The notes under the pieces are model-generated. The model searched no databases. It worked only from the letters and a program-made list of their open reading frames with translations, and was not told the DNA's origin. From the NCBI GenBank assembly GCA_023254175.1, contig JALQYJ010000062.1:1-61096 (forward strand): a stretch of 61,096 nt of DNA. Reading direction: 5' to 3'. The DNA is from Runella sp. (GTDB taxonomy: Bacteria > Bacteroidota > Bacteroidia > Cytophagales > Spirosomataceae). The position numbers and the translations under genes were made by a program. Every line of letters begins with the position of its first letter. Position 1 is the first letter of the stretch. Shown here one piece after another: positions 52,776 through 61,067 of this stretch.

Positions 52776-53714
52776 TTACTTCTTGCTTTTGGCTTCGACC
52801 TCGAAAAGCAGTGGCGAATAGGCTGGTATTTTACCACCGCTACCTGTAGCACCGTAACCGAGGGTGGAAGGAAAGATAATGATGGCTTTTTCGCCGTAAC
52901 GCATTTTAGCGATACCATCGTTAAATCCTTTGACTACCCCACCCGATGCCGTACCTGTTGGGTCAACTACGTTTACGTCGATGGTGCCGCTGTCAAACTG
53001 TTTTCCATTACGGATGAGTTTTCCAGTATAGACAACACTGACGGTTGTTCCAATTTCGATTTGAGCTGAATCAGGACGAGACAAGGTCTTCACAAATCGA
53101 AGTCCCGTATCGCCATTTCGTTCCAAGCCAACAATCTTATTGGCAGCTACGTAGTCGTTAATTTGTTCTTCCTGCGTGCGTACTTTTAAGATTTTGATGT
53201 CATAACGAATCGGAATGTATAGTGGCGCGAGCAACGAAACATCGCTTGAGCCACGCAGCGACCAAGGTACCAAAAGAGTGATTTTATCGGTCTCTCTTAC
53301 TTTTTCGTAGGGAGCGTTCATCAGCACTTCAAAAGACGGCACAGGGTTAAAACGGTACTTCATTTCATAGCCGGGAGTGGTGATGTCTGTTGAGCTAAAT
53401 GACCGAATAAAAACGTCACCGTTTCCTACCTCACTACTATCAATGATTGTTCCATCCAATCGCCGTGCGACATAACTAAACGTCACCTCGTCGCCTACTT
53501 TTGGCTTTTGAAGGCTAGTATCGGCATTGGTCACAATATAGAATAAGCCCGTTGTGAGCGTATCCGCTCTAAGTTTATTAGCACTCAGATAGTTCTTGAT
53601 TTCGGTCTTATTTTCGAGTGTTTTACGCTCTTGGTATACATCTTCTGTTTGGTTACAACCAAATAGGGTAGCTGAAATGCCTGCTGCTATACCTAAAATT
53701 AACTTTCCCCTCAT
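52776..53714 (-). CDS. FKBP-type peptidyl-prolyl isomerase lipoprotein
   Basis: The 312-residue protein has a lipobox LFGC (Cys20) and two FKBP-like domains, the second (about 215-312) with VVYTGKLIRNGKQFDSGTID, GFNDGIAKMRYGEKAIIIFP and LGYGATGSGGKIPAYSPLLF. The first (about 60-170) has a diverged active site. It should assist folding of outer-membrane or periplasmic proteins while tethered to a membrane. A paralog lies directly upstream on the same strand (45-bp gap), so the two form a tandem pair. A gliding-motility GldI-like role is possible but no other gld gene is present. Confidence 0.9.
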   Translation of the reverse strand: MRGKLILGIAAGISATLFGCNQTEDVYQERKTLENKTEIKNYLSANKLRADTLTTGLFYIVTNADTSLQKPKVGDEVTFSYVARRLDGTIIDSSEVGNGDVFIRSFSSTDITTPGYEMKYRFNPVPSFEVLMNAPYEKVRETDKITLLVPWSLRGSSDVSLLAPLYIPIRYDIKILKVRTQEEQINDYVAANKIVGLERNGDTGLRFVKTLSRPDSAQIEIGTTVSVVYTGKLIRNGKQFDSGTIDVNVVDPTGTASGGVVKGFNDGIAKMRYGEKAIIIFPSTLGYGATGSGGKIPAYSPLLFEVEAKSKK

Positions 53715-53759
53715 TCTTCTTCGATTGAGTGATGTTTGATTGAATTTGTTTGCAATGGC

Positions 53760-54671
53760 TTACTGTTGGCTACCTACTGCGCCAGGGCCTGTTGGAGCTG
53801 CTGGTGCTTTTTTCACATCCACTAATTCAACGTCAAATACTAAGACAGAGTTAGGTGGAATCACGCCTGGAGAGCCTGCCGTACCATAAGCTAACGATGA
53901 AGGAATGATAAACGTACATTTTCCACCTTTTTTCATAGTCATGATGCCTTCTTCCCAGCCTGGAATCACCATTCCTTGGCCAATAGGGAAATCAATAGGC
54001 TTACCGCCACTTTGTGGGTTTTTCAATGAGCTATCGAATACCTTTCCGTCAAGAAGCTTGCCAGTATAGTGTACCGATACTACATTTCCTGCTACGGGTT
54101 TAGCGCCTGTTCCATCTTGGGTTACGACATAGTTCAGTCCTGAGGGTGTCTCCACTGACGTGAGCTTATTTTTTGCTACGTAATCATCAATGATTTTTGC
54201 GTCTACTTTGACTTGCTTTTCACGCGCTGCTGCCTGTGATTTCTGGAACTCTTGTTCGTTTTGAACATCAACAAGTTTTACAGTAAACTGAATATCAGAG
54301 CCTTTAGGGATACCTGGAGGCAGGGGTTGCATCATACGCGTAAAGAGAGAATCGGCACTTACAAAGAACGAAGCACTGTCGTTTTTGGCAATCATGGCAA
54401 GGCCTTCTTCAAAACTTCCTTTGAATGGAGGTACTTGAAGCATCATCTGCATTGGTTGACCTTCCTTATAAGTATCGCGCAAGACGGAGTCTTTGCTGTT
54501 TTTTAATAACAAGTGAAACGTAAGAATATCGCCTACTTTTGGTTTACGACCATCCGAATGTTCGTCGTGGATTTGGTATTTAAGGCCCGTTTCGCTGACA
54601 CTGACGCGGTTGTTACAAGCGGCCATGAGGGCAGCTACTGATAAAAAAGCAATGGTTGATTTAAACTTCAT
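53760..54671 (-). CDS. FKBP-type peptidyl-prolyl isomerase lipoprotein
   Basis: With the start at ATG 54671 (MKFKSTIAFLSVAALMAAC) the 303-residue protein has a lipobox MAAC (Cys19) and two FKBP-like domains. The C-terminal one (about 190-285) has VSVHYTGKLLDGKVFDSSLK, QGMVIPGWEEGIMTMKKGGK, and YGTAGSPGVIPPNSVLVFDV, with the active-site aromatic and Asp residues intact. The tail is Ala- and Pro-rich. It lies between the DHH phosphoesterase gene and its paralog. It is predicted to act on the periplasmic side of a membrane. Confidence 0.93.
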   Translation of the reverse strand: MKFKSTIAFLSVAALMAACNNRVSVSETGLKYQIHDEHSDGRKPKVGDILTFHLLLKNSKDSVLRDTYKEGQPMQMMLQVPPFKGSFEEGLAMIAKNDSASFFVSADSLFTRMMQPLPPGIPKGSDIQFTVKLVDVQNEQEFQKSQAAAREKQVKVDAKIIDDYVAKNKLTSVETPSGLNYVVTQDGTGAKPVAGNVVSVHYTGKLLDGKVFDSSLKNPQSGGKPIDFPIGQGMVIPGWEEGIMTMKKGGKCTFIIPSSLAYGTAGSPGVIPPNSVLVFDVELVDVKKAPAAPTGPGAVGSQQ

Positions 54672-54726
54672 GAAATGAGTGCAAAGCACAGTTAAATTGT
54701 AGTTGGATTGGGATGCGATTTCAAGA

Positions 54727-55755
54727 TTATTTTTTAACGTGTAAAAGTTCGTTTTGGTATTCGGGCAATACCGATAATAAACGTTCGGTGGTTTCTTTCA
54801 GTGACGTAGTGGTACGACCACCTGACGCATTTTTATGACCTCCTCCCGAAAAATATTTATGGGCCAAATCGCGCACAGAAAAATCGGCAACCGAGCGGAA
54901 CGACAGTTTGATTTCGTCGCGACGTTCGATAATAAGTACCGACATGACGATATTTTCAAGCGAAAGACCATAATTAACAATGCCTTCCGTATCGCCCATT
55001 TCAGATTGGAAACGTTTGAGTTCTTCCAGCGATAGTGTCATATAAGCAGTGCGGTATTCTGGCAAGACCGTTAGTTTTTCGGATAATACATGCCCCAAAA
55101 GTCGAGTGCGGCTTAGGGTGTTATTATCAAAAATAGCTCGGTGTACATCATTGACTTGAAGCCCGGTTTTCATCAGTTCCGCAACAGCAAGATGGACTTC
55201 GGGGGTGGTGCTTCCGTGCCGGAATGACCCCGTATCGGTCATAATTCCTGCGTATAAACACTGAGCTATGGGCAAATCTACGAGTTTGGCATCGCCAAGT
55301 TGTTGAATCAGCTCCAAAACATACTGAGCGGTGGCTGCTTTGGTGGTATCTGAAAACACAAAATCGGCAAATTGCTCGGGCTCTAAGTGATGGTCTATCA
55401 GCACTTTTGTTGCAGTGGCCATTTGGGCGTGTTCTCCAAGTCCCTTGATGCGATGAATAGCGTTGAAGTCTAAACAAAAAATGATATCAGCCTCTTGGAT
55501 TATTCGTTTTGAAAGGAGTTGAGTTTGAGCATTTTCGTCGTAGGTAATGACTTCTTCAAAGGTAGGCATCCAACGCAAATTCGCTGAACATTCGTTGGGA
55601 ATGATAACAGTTACTTGATGCCCCTTTTTTTGTAGGTATAATTTCCATCCCAAAGAAGACCCTATCGCATCGGCGTCAGGATTTTGGTGGGTCAGGATGA
55701 CAACACGTTTTTGGGGAGAATTAATGAGGTCGTAAAATGCGTTCCACTGTTGCAT
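54727..55755 (-). CDS. DHH-family phosphoesterase (NrnA-like oligoribonuclease/pAp phosphatase)
   Basis: The start is ATG 55755 (MQQWNAFYDLINSPQKRVVI). The 342-residue protein has TLHQNPDADAIGSSLG-type motif I (the sequence reads THQNPDADAIGSSLG), CLDFNAIHRI, the DHH motif LIDHHLEPEQ and the DHHA1 C-terminal FSGGGHKNASGG. NrnA-like enzymes degrade short RNA oligomers to mononucleotides and hydrolyse pAp, with Mn2+. Motifs and length agree with full function. It heads the probable run with two FKBP lipoprotein genes and rdgB. Confidence 0.92.
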   Translation of the reverse strand: MQQWNAFYDLINSPQKRVVILTHQNPDADAIGSSLGWKLYLQKKGHQVTVIIPNECSANLRWMPTFEEVITYDENAQTQLLSKRIIQEADIIFCLDFNAIHRIKGLGEHAQMATATKVLIDHHLEPEQFADFVFSDTTKAATAQYVLELIQQLGDAKLVDLPIAQCLYAGIMTDTGSFRHGSTTPEVHLAVAELMKTGLQVNDVHRAIFDNNTLSRTRLLGHVLSEKLTVLPEYRTAYMTLSLEELKRFQSEMGDTEGIVNYGLSLENIVMSVLIIERRDEIKLSFRSVADFSVRDLAHKYFSGGGHKNASGGRTTTSLKETTERLLSVLPEYQNELLHVKK

Positions 55756-55920
55756 AGTCTGCAAAATTAGCAATTTTCTTAAAAAAGACCTGATAGGTTT
55801 TCAAAACCTGCGTAGACTACGTAGTTTTGTCCCACTTTTTAAGGGAATGTCGTTGTCAAAAGAAGGGTAAAGCCTCATTTGGGATGAGTTCCATGAAACA
55901 CTTTAAAGCACAACATACTA

Positions 55921-56340
55921 ATGGTAACCAACAGAACATTCACCATGGTGAAACCTGACGCCGTAGAGGCAGGAAATGCAGGCGCAATTTTGAAAATGAT
56001 TGAAGAGGCAGGATTTCGCATCGTGGCGTTGAAAAAAACATTGTTGACTAAAGAGCGTGCAGGACAGTTTTATGCCGTACACGCAGAACGTCCGTTTTAT
56101 GCTAGCCTTTGTGACTACATGTCATCAGGTCCGATTTATGCGGCAATTTTAGAAAAAGAAAATGCAGTGACAGATTTCCGTACGTTAATTGGGGCTACCA
56201 ACCCGGCACAAGCAGCTGAAGGAACCATCCGTAAATTGTTTGCAAAGTCGCTTGAAGCCAATGCCGTGCATGGTTCTGATTCTGATGAAAATGCGGCTAT
56301 CGAAGGAAGCTTCTTTTTTTCTTTGACAGAGCAGTTTTAA
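55921..56340 (+). CDS. ndk: Nucleoside-diphosphate kinase
   Basis: Ndk transfers the gamma-phosphate between nucleotides through a phospho-His intermediate. The 139-residue protein has [13 protein letters not shown] (6-18), [15 protein letters not shown] and the active site [12 protein letters not shown] (114-125; His117). Length is typical of a hexameric Ndk. It is divergent from the DHH phosphoesterase gene with about 165 bp between them. The 3' side carries a LuxR-type HTH remnant. Confidence 0.96.
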   Translation: MVTNRTFTMVKPDAVEAGNAGAILKMIEEAGFRIVALKKTLLTKERAGQFYAVHAERPFYASLCDYMSSGPIYAAILEKENAVTDFRTLIGATNPAQAAEGTIRKLFAKSLEANAVHGSDSDENAAIEGSFFFSLTEQF

Positions 56341-56351
56341 TAAAAAAATAA

Positions 56352-56519
56352 GCTCATAAAAATGGGTTTACGGACTATAAAATTGCCGATTCGCTTTCGA
56401 TTAGTTATAAAACACTGGCCAATCACAAGCAAAATTTGATTCAAAAATTAGAGATTGAGAGCAATAGATACTTTTTTAATTTTAGCCCTCAAATTAAGTC
56501 TTATCTCAATATCTTATAA
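56352..56519 (+). pseudogene. Remnant of a LuxR-type HTH domain
   Basis: The plus strand reads NGFTDYKIADSLSISYKTLA then NHKQNLIQKLEIESNRYFFN, a LuxR C-terminal helix-turn-helix (family pattern GYTNKEIADxLFISxxTVxxHRKNL), and stops at TAA 56517-56519. No start or sensor/receiver domain precedes it; a TAA at 56349-56351 closes the frame 9 bp after the ndk stop region. It is the 3' end of a lost regulator gene. Confidence 0.6.
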
Positions 56520-56718
56520 ATGCTTATTAGGGAGGCTATGGTTTTCACTAAGGGCTTTTTTGAAGGTATCCAACCGAGTGCGTGGCATCACAAATTCCTG
56601 TACTTACTGGCGGTTGTTGTCCCATTATCATCTAGCCAGTAGTAGTAGTGAATTGTTGGCCAGAAGACTTGTGTCTACGATTCAAAAGAAAAGATAAACG
56701 GATAGTATAAGTAAGTTT

Positions 56719-56757
56719 TTAGCCCCCTTCATCGACTTGAAAGGGGCTTTTTTGTTA
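56719..56757 (+). terminator. Intrinsic terminator in the ndk-to-repeat-protein spacer
   Basis: The arms AGCCCCCTTC and GAAAGGGGCT pair with one bulge, followed by six T. The remaining spacer (56520-57052) is AT-rich with no recognisable gene; a 37-residue frame at 56525-56640 has no family match. Confidence 0.6.
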
Positions 56758-56994
56758 TTAATAAAACCTGGAGAATAGTTTTTGAAATGTTAAAATTGAA
56801 CTATTTCAATATGTTATTGTAAAATAAAATTTGGTTTTAATTTATTTTTGGCATAATTAAACCTTTTTTTAAAGTGTTTTTAGTGTTTTTGTTATTTTTG
56901 ACAAAATAAAATTCCGTTTGAACTTATTTTGATTCGTTTGTCATGGAAAAGCACCCTTCGTCATAAACTCCTTTTATGAGTGGTAAAAACAGGC

Positions 56995-57002
56995 CATCTT
57001 TG
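56995..57002 (+). promoter_or_regulatory. Possible -7 box of the secreted repeat-protein gene
   Basis: CATCTTTG resembles the Bacteroidota -7 element TAnnTTTG with one mismatch, about 50 bp before the start. A TTTTATG about 20 bp upstream could be a weak -33 box. Confidence 0.25.
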
Positions 57003-57052
57003 TATCAACAAAAAGCAAAACACAATTACAGCCACATAAAATAAGTAAAACC

Positions 57053-57481
57053 ATGAAATCTCTTATCACAACCATCGCATTAAGTCTTGTAGGTTTAACA
57101 ACAGTAGCAGTAGCTCAACCTACTAGAAAATTCACTCAAGCCGAGTCTCAATTATTGGCTACCTTGCCAACTGAAGACACAAATTGTGCCACTTTCGTGG
57201 CAGTTTCGACAATGACGCCACAAATGTTGATTGCTTCATTACCAGTAACTGATGAAAATATCGAAGCTCCTGCCCCACGTATCAGCAGCGCAAAATTGTT
57301 GGCTTCTTTGCCAACGATTGACGAAAATCCTGGTTTGCCAGTAGTAAAAATGAATTTTACTAAGTTGTTGGCAGCCTTGCCTATCATGGACGAGTTTACC
57401 GAAATGGTGGTATTGGTTGATAATCCGTTGAATGTTGAGACAAAAAGCCATGCAACAGTGACCCGTTTGGCAGAAGAATAA
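57053..57481 (+). CDS. Secreted protein with four LLAxLPxxDE repeats
   Basis: The 142-residue protein has a signal peptide (to VAQ, residue 22) and four spaced repeats of the pattern [LM][LI]A[TSA]LP[TVI]xDE: LLATLPTED (34-42), LIASLPVTDEN (59-69), LLASLPTIDEN (82-92) and LLAALPIMDEF (105-115), at intervals of 23-25 residues. The linkers vary (EAPAPRIS, PGLPVVKMN). No family recognised. A terminator at 57622 separates it from the convergent DUF4833 gene. It could be a precursor of repeated peptides or a small structural secreted protein. Confidence 0.75.
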   Translation: MKSLITTIALSLVGLTTVAVAQPTRKFTQAESQLLATLPTEDTNCATFVAVSTMTPQMLIASLPVTDENIEAPAPRISSAKLLASLPTIDENPGLPVVKMNFTKLLAALPIMDEFTEMVVLVDNPLNVETKSHATVTRLAEE

Positions 57482-57621
57482 TTAAAATACTTAATTTTAA
57501 GTAGCAGAGCAAAAGTTCAAGGGTATTTGTTTTAATATAATTCGTTGACTTTGAACAGATAATAATTGACAAAGCGCAGCGGCGCACCGCAACGGTTAAC
57601 CTGTGCCTTAGCACTTAAGAC

Positions 57622-57669
57622 CAAAGTAAAAGCCCTCCCTGAATTGCTCAGCGGAGGGCTTTTACTTTG
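57622..57669. terminator. Bidirectional intrinsic terminator
   Basis: Arms 57622-57638 and 57653-57669 form a perfect 17-bp stem with a 14-base loop and A/T-rich arms. It separates the repeat-protein gene from the convergent DUF4833 gene. Confidence 0.85.
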
Positions 57670-57676
57670 CTTTGAA

Positions 57677-58246
57677 TTAAGACGGTTTTATGCGTTGAAC
57701 CATGGTTTTTCCTGAGACGACGTCAGTACCTTTTAGTTCGATAAAAAGCACGTTTGGTGACCAAAAAGTACCTCCATCAATTCGAATAAAAACGCGACTC
57801 AGAATACACTCTTTTTTGTTGATGTTGGTATAAACGTGATACTTGTTGTGCGCATCTTTTCGTAAATGCAGCAGTAATTTTGAATAAGCTACTGAACGTA
57901 AATCGTAACTTTCGTTGCTATTAGCTTTGACGTTGATGCCGTAGGCAAACTTACGTTGGATAAAATTAAGCTCCTTTCGTACACCTCCTTCGGGGTATCG
58001 AATCCAGAAAACATGCACGGGTTCTTCAGTTTCGAAGTTGCCGTTTTTGTCCACATTTAGCTCATAACAAATTGTGTTGGTATTGGGGTCGCGTTGGATA
58101 TAAAACAGCAGTTCTGGAATCCCACGAGGCACAGGAAACGATTCGGGGTCGGGCAAAGAGGAATGGACTGACGTATGTTCGGGCGAAACGACAGAAAATA
58201 AAAAAGGAATGGTTGCGAGTAAAAGAATAAAAATAGGCTTCTTCAT
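57677..58246 (-). CDS. DUF4833 domain protein, exported
   Basis: The start is ATG 58246 (MKKPIFILLLATIPFLFSVV), a hydrophobic export signal; 23 extra codons upstream overlap the kinase gene. The 189-residue protein has the DUF4833 core LLFYIQRDPNTNTICYELNV, PVHVFWIRYPEGGVRKELNF, IQRKFAYGINV, and SKLLLHLRKDAHNKYHVYTN. The function of DUF4833 is not known. It lies 10 bp after the PfkB-type kinase gene and is the last gene in the four-gene minus-strand group, which points to a shared pathway. Confidence 0.86.
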   Translation of the reverse strand: MKKPIFILLLATIPFLFSVVSPEHTSVHSSLPDPESFPVPRGIPELLFYIQRDPNTNTICYELNVDKNGNFETEEPVHVFWIRYPEGGVRKELNFIQRKFAYGINVKANSNESYDLRSVAYSKLLLHLRKDAHNKYHVYTNINKKECILSRVFIRIDGGTFWSPNVLFIELKGTDVVSGKTMVQRIKPS

Positions 58247-58256
58247 GGTAATAATG

Positions 58257-59177
58257 CTAGTGAAGTAAGGCTTCTTGCCAAGAAAAAACTTTGCGGTACC
58301 CGTTGTGAGCTCCAAACGTTATTACGTTTTCTACTTTGGCAAAATCGCCAGAAAATGGCCCTGACGCTTCGATTTTGATAGTAGCCATGGCTGCGCCAAA
58401 TTCTCCTGCTTCTTGGACGTCCGTTCCTTGTACCCGTTGATAAAGGTAGCCTGCCATGTAGGTGTCTCCACAGCCCGTCGCATCGACAATTTGGGAAGGT
58501 GTAAACGCAGGGATTTTGTGAAATACGCCGTCGGTATAAATAACCGAACCGTGACTCCCCAAAGTAATAATTACTTCTTTGACCCCCAAATCGGCCAAAT
58601 ACTCGACCCCGTCTTTCACACGATGATGGCCAGTCAACACCTCCATTTCAAATTCGTTGGCTTTTAAAACGCTGATATAAGGAAGCAATGCTTTTTTGTC
58701 GGCCCAATCGCGATAACGTACTTTTTTATTGTCAACGTAACGCAAAAAGCCCTGAATGTCTAATGAAACCATGCCGCGACGCGCCAGGTCTTTTACCAGC
58801 TCCGCCGAAATATCATCGGAAAGAAGTGGGCCTAAGTGGAAAATACGTGCTTGAAGGTTGGGGAGGGCGGGTACATCAAAAGGCGTAGCTTTTTGCAAAA
58901 CGTTCTGCTCGCGGTGGTTTTGGTCAAAGCTGTAAATATTTTCAAAATACACCGTGTGCTCGCTAGGTAAGGCAAACACTTCTGTGCCCGATTTACGCAA
59001 TTCTGCCACTACTTTCAACTCTTCGGTGGCCACGGCTGTAATAAGGGCGTAACTTATGTTGGCATTTTGCAATGCTTTTGAAAAGTAAAAAGAAGTGCCG
59101 CCAGGCATGTAGTTGGTTGATTGAGGGGTCACTACCTTATCAAGAGTAATGTGCCCGATGGTGCAAATGTCATACAT
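58257..59177 (-). CDS. PfkB-family carbohydrate kinase
   Basis: The start is ATG 59177 (MYDICTIGHITLDKVV); the earlier in-frame ATG adds 16 unlikely residues. The 306-residue protein has GGTSFYFSKALQNANISYAL (about 26-45) and the PfkB signature with catalytic Asp in VDATGCGDTYMAGYLYQRV near 230. Ribokinase-like folds phosphorylate sugars, nucleosides or inositol; the acceptor is not clear. It lies 44 bp after a HAD gene and 10 bp before the DUF4833 gene, all on one strand. Confidence 0.9.
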   Translation of the reverse strand: MYDICTIGHITLDKVVTPQSTNYMPGGTSFYFSKALQNANISYALITAVATEELKVVAELRKSGTEVFALPSEHTVYFENIYSFDQNHREQNVLQKATPFDVPALPNLQARIFHLGPLLSDDISAELVKDLARRGMVSLDIQGFLRYVDNKKVRYRDWADKKALLPYISVLKANEFEMEVLTGHHRVKDGVEYLADLGVKEVIITLGSHGSVIYTDGVFHKIPAFTPSQIVDATGCGDTYMAGYLYQRVQGTDVQEAGEFGAAMATIKIEASGPFSGDFAKVENVITFGAHNGYRKVFSWQEALLH

Positions 59178-59221
59178 GGTTGTTAAATATATTGGTGTCT
59201 GTGTTCTGTATATTAGGTTGC

Positions 59222-59920
59222 TCACAACCCGCCGATAACCTCAACAATCCGCGCAAAGTCATCAATTTCAACGTCAGCTTCGGAACTTACCTCAGTCGTT
59301 TCCCAGCCTTTTACGTTGAGCCAAATGGTTTGGCAGCCAATGGTTTTGGCGGGTAAAATATCTTTGCTGTGCGAGTCACCAATGACGACACATTCGTGAG
59401 CGGCAAAACCTAGTTCTCTTACGCCCAGGGCATAAATGGCTGGATCGGGTTTACGAACTCCCACAACTGCCGACTCAACGATGGCTTGAAAATACCCCGC
59501 AATTCCGAAGTCTTGCAAAACGGTGGACAGATTTCCGTAAAAATTAGAAACCATCACCAAAGGATAGCGTTCGGCTAACTGAGCCAAAATGGGCGCTGCT
59601 TGTCGAACAGTATTTTTGGCAAACTGATAACAATCGTGGGCAATGGCTTCGCCAAGTGAGGCGGGTAGTTCAAGGCCGTCGTTGCGCAAAAACAAAAACT
59701 GCTGCTCTACTTTTAGTTGTAATGTATCCAAAAAAGTGTGCCTAGGGTCAATAATTGGGTGAATGGCCAAGGCCCTTTCTCCGTAGGAATAGGCTTTCAA
59801 AAACACGCTTTCGGGTATACCTGCCTGGTGTTTTTTGTAGTTCTCCCAAAGTACTTTTCCCCAGTGGAGGCCGTTGGTATCGATGGTACCTCCGTAATCA
59901 AATAGTAATCCGTTTATCAT
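59222..59920 (-). CDS. HAD-family hydrolase with altered motif I
   Basis: The 232-residue protein has HAD motif I as LLFDYGGTID (5-14): the nucleophile Asp8 is present but the second, acid/base Asp at position 10 is Gly. Motif II is VMVSNFYG, motif III around RKPDPAIYALGV and motif IV VVIGDSHSKDILPAK. The loss of the general acid could slow or change the chemistry, as in phosphonatase-like or beta-phosphoglucomutase relatives with changed specificity. It lies upstream of the kinase gene. The substrate is presumably a sugar or lipid phosphate. Confidence 0.86.
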   Translation of the reverse strand: MINGLLFDYGGTIDTNGLHWGKVLWENYKKHQAGIPESVFLKAYSYGERALAIHPIIDPRHTFLDTLQLKVEQQFLFLRNDGLELPASLGEAIAHDCYQFAKNTVRQAAPILAQLAERYPLVMVSNFYGNLSTVLQDFGIAGYFQAIVESAVVGVRKPDPAIYALGVRELGFAAHECVVIGDSHSKDILPAKTIGCQTIWLNVKGWETTEVSSEADVEIDDFARIVEVIGGL

Positions 59921-60032
59921 AACTAATGGTCTCTGTTAACAGTTGTTCGTTTTCTGCTAACTGAATAAATATCAATGAGTTAACTATTTTAGCTTAGCCA
60001 CTTAATAACTGTATTGTCCTATTGCAGAGGAG

Positions 60033-61067
60033 TTACTCGACGGGCGCGAGATTCTCTTTTGCCACTGCAACAGGTTTTGTTTTTTTAGTCTTTATCATTA
60101 ACAACCCGATTCCAATCCAAACTACTTCGCGGATACGCGTCACTAACCCAATGAATACCCCCGTCGTAGCAGGCATACCTACGGCCGTCAGGGCTAGCGC
60201 CAAGCCACCCTCACGGGCACCGAGCTGCATGGGTAAAAAGAAAATAAGGTTGGCAAACAACGACGACCCAGAGCTGATAATCAGCGAGTCGACAATGGAC
60301 ATATTGAGTCCAATGGCTTGACCTGTAAAGTAAATTTCGGCACAACCCACCACGCGAGCTGCAAATTCGAGCCAAAGCGAGGCGTGAAAACGAGGACGTC
60401 GTTCGGCATAAAGAACCCGAATTTGGTCATCAATTTCGTGCAACGTATCGGCTTTGTTGGCCAGAAGGGATTGCATTTTAGCTCCTACCCAAGGCAGTCT
60501 CGTCAACAGGCGAAACGTACTGACAGTAAAGCCGCGCTTGTAGGCTCGCATAAACCAAAAGCCCAGTATCAGCCCCACCATCAACATAATCAAACAACCC
60601 GTGAGCATCAAAGGAGCAAGGGGGACAAACGCAAAAATGAGCAAGATGGATGCCAGCCAAAAAATCACGTGCGAAAACATGTGCATTAGGCTGTAAAGCA
60701 GCACTGACGAACTTGCTTTTTGGAGTCCTAAGGTGGGCTTCAATTCCATAATGCGGTAAGGCTCACCGCCTAATGCTACAAAAGGCGTGATGTAATTAAT
60801 CACATAACCTGTGATGGTAAGCCGTAAAACTGGCCCAAATGACAGATTGCTTTGGGGTAAATTAGGCTCTTGAATGATGGCTTTGAACGCCAGTGCATTA
60901 AGGATATAAATCACCAACCAACTGCCAATGACGGGCATAAACCACCAACCTGTTTTCTGGATATTTTCCCAAATCACCTCAATACCCAAGCCATGCACCA
61001 TGTACATCAGCGTACCGATGCCAATGGCCATAAACAGGATTTTGTAGGTAACAGCGTTGATTTTCAC
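60033..61067 (-). CDS. Flippase-like membrane protein (lysylphosphatidylglycerol synthase TM region family)
   Basis: The 344-residue, multi-helix inner-membrane protein starts at GTG 61067 and shows the UPF0104/LPG-synthase membrane core: YVINYITPFVALGGEPYRIM and FFLPMQLGAREGGLALALTA, with several long helices. Family members flip or bind lipids or polyprenyl-sugars; no catalytic C-terminal aminoacyl domain is present. The 112-bp gap to the HAD gene keeps them in one likely transcript. The gene extends close to the right edge, and genes upstream of it are outside the window. Confidence 0.88.
   Translation of the reverse strand: MKINAVTYKILFMAIGIGTLMYMVHGLGIEVIWENIQKTGWWFMPVIGSWLVIYILNALAFKAIIQEPNLPQSNLSFGPVLRLTITGYVINYITPFVALGGEPYRIMELKPTLGLQKASSSVLLYSLMHMFSHVIFWLASILLIFAFVPLAPLMLTGCLIMLMVGLILGFWFMRAYKRGFTVSTFRLLTRLPWVGAKMQSLLANKADTLHEIDDQIRVLYAERRPRFHASLWLEFAARVVGCAEIYFTGQAIGLNMSIVDSLIISSGSSLFANLIFFLPMQLGAREGGLALALTAVGMPATTGVFIGLVTRIREVVWIGIGLLMIKTKKTKPVAVAKENLAPVE

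Noticed and set aside
56455-56697. Plus-strand 80-residue ORF after ndk
   Set aside because: It overlaps the LuxR remnant in another frame; composition looks random and no domain is seen.
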